A stretch of DNA of 64,000 bases from Rhizobium sp. EC-SD404 (GTDB lineage: Bacteria; Pseudomonadota; Alphaproteobacteria; Rhizobiales; Rhizobiaceae), in the NCBI RefSeq assembly GCF_902498825.1, contig NZ_LR701459.1:1780414-1844413 (forward strand), in the 5' to 3' direction. The position numbers and the translations under genes were made by a program. Positions 63,045 through 64,000 of this stretch are shown piece by piece. The notes beneath the pieces were generated by a model, which saw only the letters and a list, made by a program, of their open reading frames with translations, was not told the DNA's origin and did no database searches. Position 1 is the stretch's first letter, and the number at the start of each line of letters is the position of its first letter.

Positions 63045-63078
63045 GACCCGGTGCGGTTTTTGCGACACACACCGGGTC
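63045..63078 (-). terminator. Terminator-like hairpin in the cysS upstream region (minus strand)
   Basis: Nine-bp arms GACCCGGTG / CACCGGGTC enclose a 16-base loop. On the minus strand the stem is followed by TTTCTTT, so it could end a minus-strand transcript that has no coding gene. Confidence 0.5.
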
Positions 63079-63083
63079 AGTGA

Positions 63084-63117
63084 CCGGCCCAGTGATTGGG
63101 GCACTTTGACGGGCCGG
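63084..63117. repeat. Second inverted repeat beside the minus-strand terminator
   Basis: CCGGCCC-AGTG pairs with CACT-(5-base bulge)-GGGCCGG around ATTGGGG: eleven pairs with one bulge, directly adjacent to the previous hairpin. Confidence 0.5.
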
Positions 63118-63399
63118 GACGATGAACTGGCAAGCTTCGACAAAGCGCTGGCACCGGCGCGCTGTCCATCCCCTGAACGGGTGACCCTCGCCACTTTTTG
63201 ACGAGATCTACGAAGGCTTGACCGTACCGCGGCAAGGCGCGATAAGCTTGGCCCCATGCAACAGCGTCATGGCGCCTTCGCCACCTGCATTTGCCGGATC
63301 ATTATTTGCTAGCGACATCGCTGGCCCGGCTCGTTTCGTCCTAAGCACTATCGAAAGACGACAAACGCCCCGGCCAGCAGGCACGGGAGATTGTCACCG

Positions 63400-64000
63400 A
63401 TGGGCGAGAGGCCTGAACTCAAGCTCTACAACACCCTGACGCGGACGAAGGAGGCTTTCGCCCCCATCGATCCCGACAATGTGCGCATGTATGTCTGCGG
63501 GCCGACGGTCTACGACTATGCCCATATCGGCAATGCCCGCCCCGTCATCGTCTTCGACGTGCTCTTCCGGCTTCTGCGCCATGTCTATGGCGAGGATCAC
63601 GTCACCTATGTCCGCAACATCACCGATGTGGACGACAAGATCAACGCGAGGGCCCTGCGCGACTATCCGAACCTGCCGCTGAACGAGGCGATCCGCGCCG
63701 TCACCGAAAAGACCGAGGCGCAGTTCCAGGCCGACGCGAAGGCGCTCGGTTGCCTGGCGCCGACGGTCCAGCCCCGCGCGACCGATTTCGTATTGCCACG
63801 ACCGGACGGCAAGACGGACATGGTGAGCCTGATTCAATCTCTCATCAGCCGCGGCCATGCCTATGACGCGGCAGGCGAAATCCTGTTCGACGTCTCTTCG
63901 ATGGGCGACTACGGCAAGCTCTCCAACCGTAGGCTCGAAGACCAGCAGGCTGGCGCCCGTGTTGCGGTCGAGCGCCACAAGAAGAACCCCGGCGACTTCG
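63400..64000 (+). CDS. cysS: Cysteinyl-tRNA synthetase, N-terminal part (cut by window edge)
   Basis: The first 200 residues read [18 protein letters not shown], the zinc/Cys region [21 protein letters not shown] (HIGN of class I synthetases) and [15 protein letters not shown]. They agree with CysRS. The gene continues beyond the right edge. A GGGAGA site nine bases upstream supports ATG 63400. Confidence 0.96.
   Translation, partial: MGERPELKLYNTLTRTKEAFAPIDPDNVRMYVCGPTVYDYAHIGNARPVIVFDVLFRLLRHVYGEDHVTYVRNITDVDDKINARALRDYPNLPLNEAIRAVTEKTEAQFQADAKALGCLAPTVQPRATDFVLPRPDGKTDMVSLIQSLISRGHAYDAAGEILFDVSSMGDYGKLSNRRLEDQQAGARVAVERHKKNPGDF

Larger units (their letters stand above)
62956..63399. other. 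Gene-free region before cysS with two strong hairpins
   Basis: This 444 bp stretch between a divergent small gene and cysS contains no supported coding frame. Two stable inverted repeats occupy 63045-63117. The ribosome-binding site GGGAGA for cysS lies at 63385-63390. No tRNA was recognised. Confidence 0.5.

Noticed and set aside
63120..63399. T-box-like leader for cysS
   Set aside because: No T-box sequence or tRNA-like structure is seen, and such leaders are not expected in alphaproteobacteria.

Overview
The window is GC-rich DNA from an alphaproteobacterium, almost certainly Hyphomicrobiales (Rhizobiales). The signs are the Rsh - DUF2062 - acpS - lepB - rnc - era - recO order, an Omp2b/RopA-type porin, a COG4111 (NadQ-type) NAD regulator, a TIGR02301 protein, and a rhizobial RkpA/RkpG capsular-lipid pair. 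Genes are densely packed on both strands, with many 1-4 bp start/stop overlaps. I found no insertion sequence, prophage, CRISPR array, tRNA or rRNA.

Layout. 1-9.6 kb: the start of an rfbA-like nucleotidyltransferase, then rkpA (a seven-domain reducing polyketide/fatty-acid synthase) and rkpG (an alpha-oxoamine synthase). 9.7-17.3 kb (minus strand): a DUF475 membrane protein, a tctCBA tripartite transporter, and a DctB/DctD-like two-component pair. 17.4-22.5 kb (minus): an ABC exporter and an exported protein-exbB-exbD-exbD-tonB cluster. 22.7-31 kb: a PRC-barrel protein, a HerA-like ATPase, a DegT aminotransferase, glmU, glmS and a porin. 31-39.8 kb: an alpha/beta hydrolase, a lytic transglycosylase, dapA, smpB, a GNAT protein, a secreted glycine-repeat/collagen-like protein, a family-5 uracil-DNA glycosylase, a NYN nuclease and rpoZ. 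39.9-46.7 kb: the conserved rsh-to-recO block. 46.9-48.6 kb: a Gly/Ser/Arg-rich protein with a twin-arginine-like leader, next to an HPr-kinase-like/PqqD fusion. 48.6-54.3 kb: an MFS transporter and nadA-(lysM)-nadB-nadC. 54.4-56.7 kb: a DUF4394 protein divergent from an ECF sigma/anti-sigma pair. 56.7-59.7 kb: a four-gene ygfZ-HD-phosphatase-nadQ operon. 59.8-64 kb: small conserved proteins, a Nudix hydrolase, an SRAP protein, a LysE exporter and the start of cysS.

Most likely to be new: (1) the Gly/Ser/Arg-rich leader protein and HprK-PqqD fusion, which looks like a minimal peptide- or protein-modification cassette; (2) the divergent ECF promoters, which share the element TGCATCC-N14-CGKG and link the sigma factor to the DUF4394 protein; (3) the RkpA/RkpG lipid pathway with a degenerate methyltransferase domain and no rkpHIJ beside it; (4) a secreted protein made of ten 14-residue glycine repeats followed by a collagen-like Pro-Gly-Thr tract. 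The window also holds both the NAD regulator (nadQ) and a perfect palindrome at nadA that is its probable operator.

Gene identities are read from sequence motifs. No database search or structure prediction was run. Start codons were chosen from ribosome-binding sites, family lengths and neighbour overlaps.
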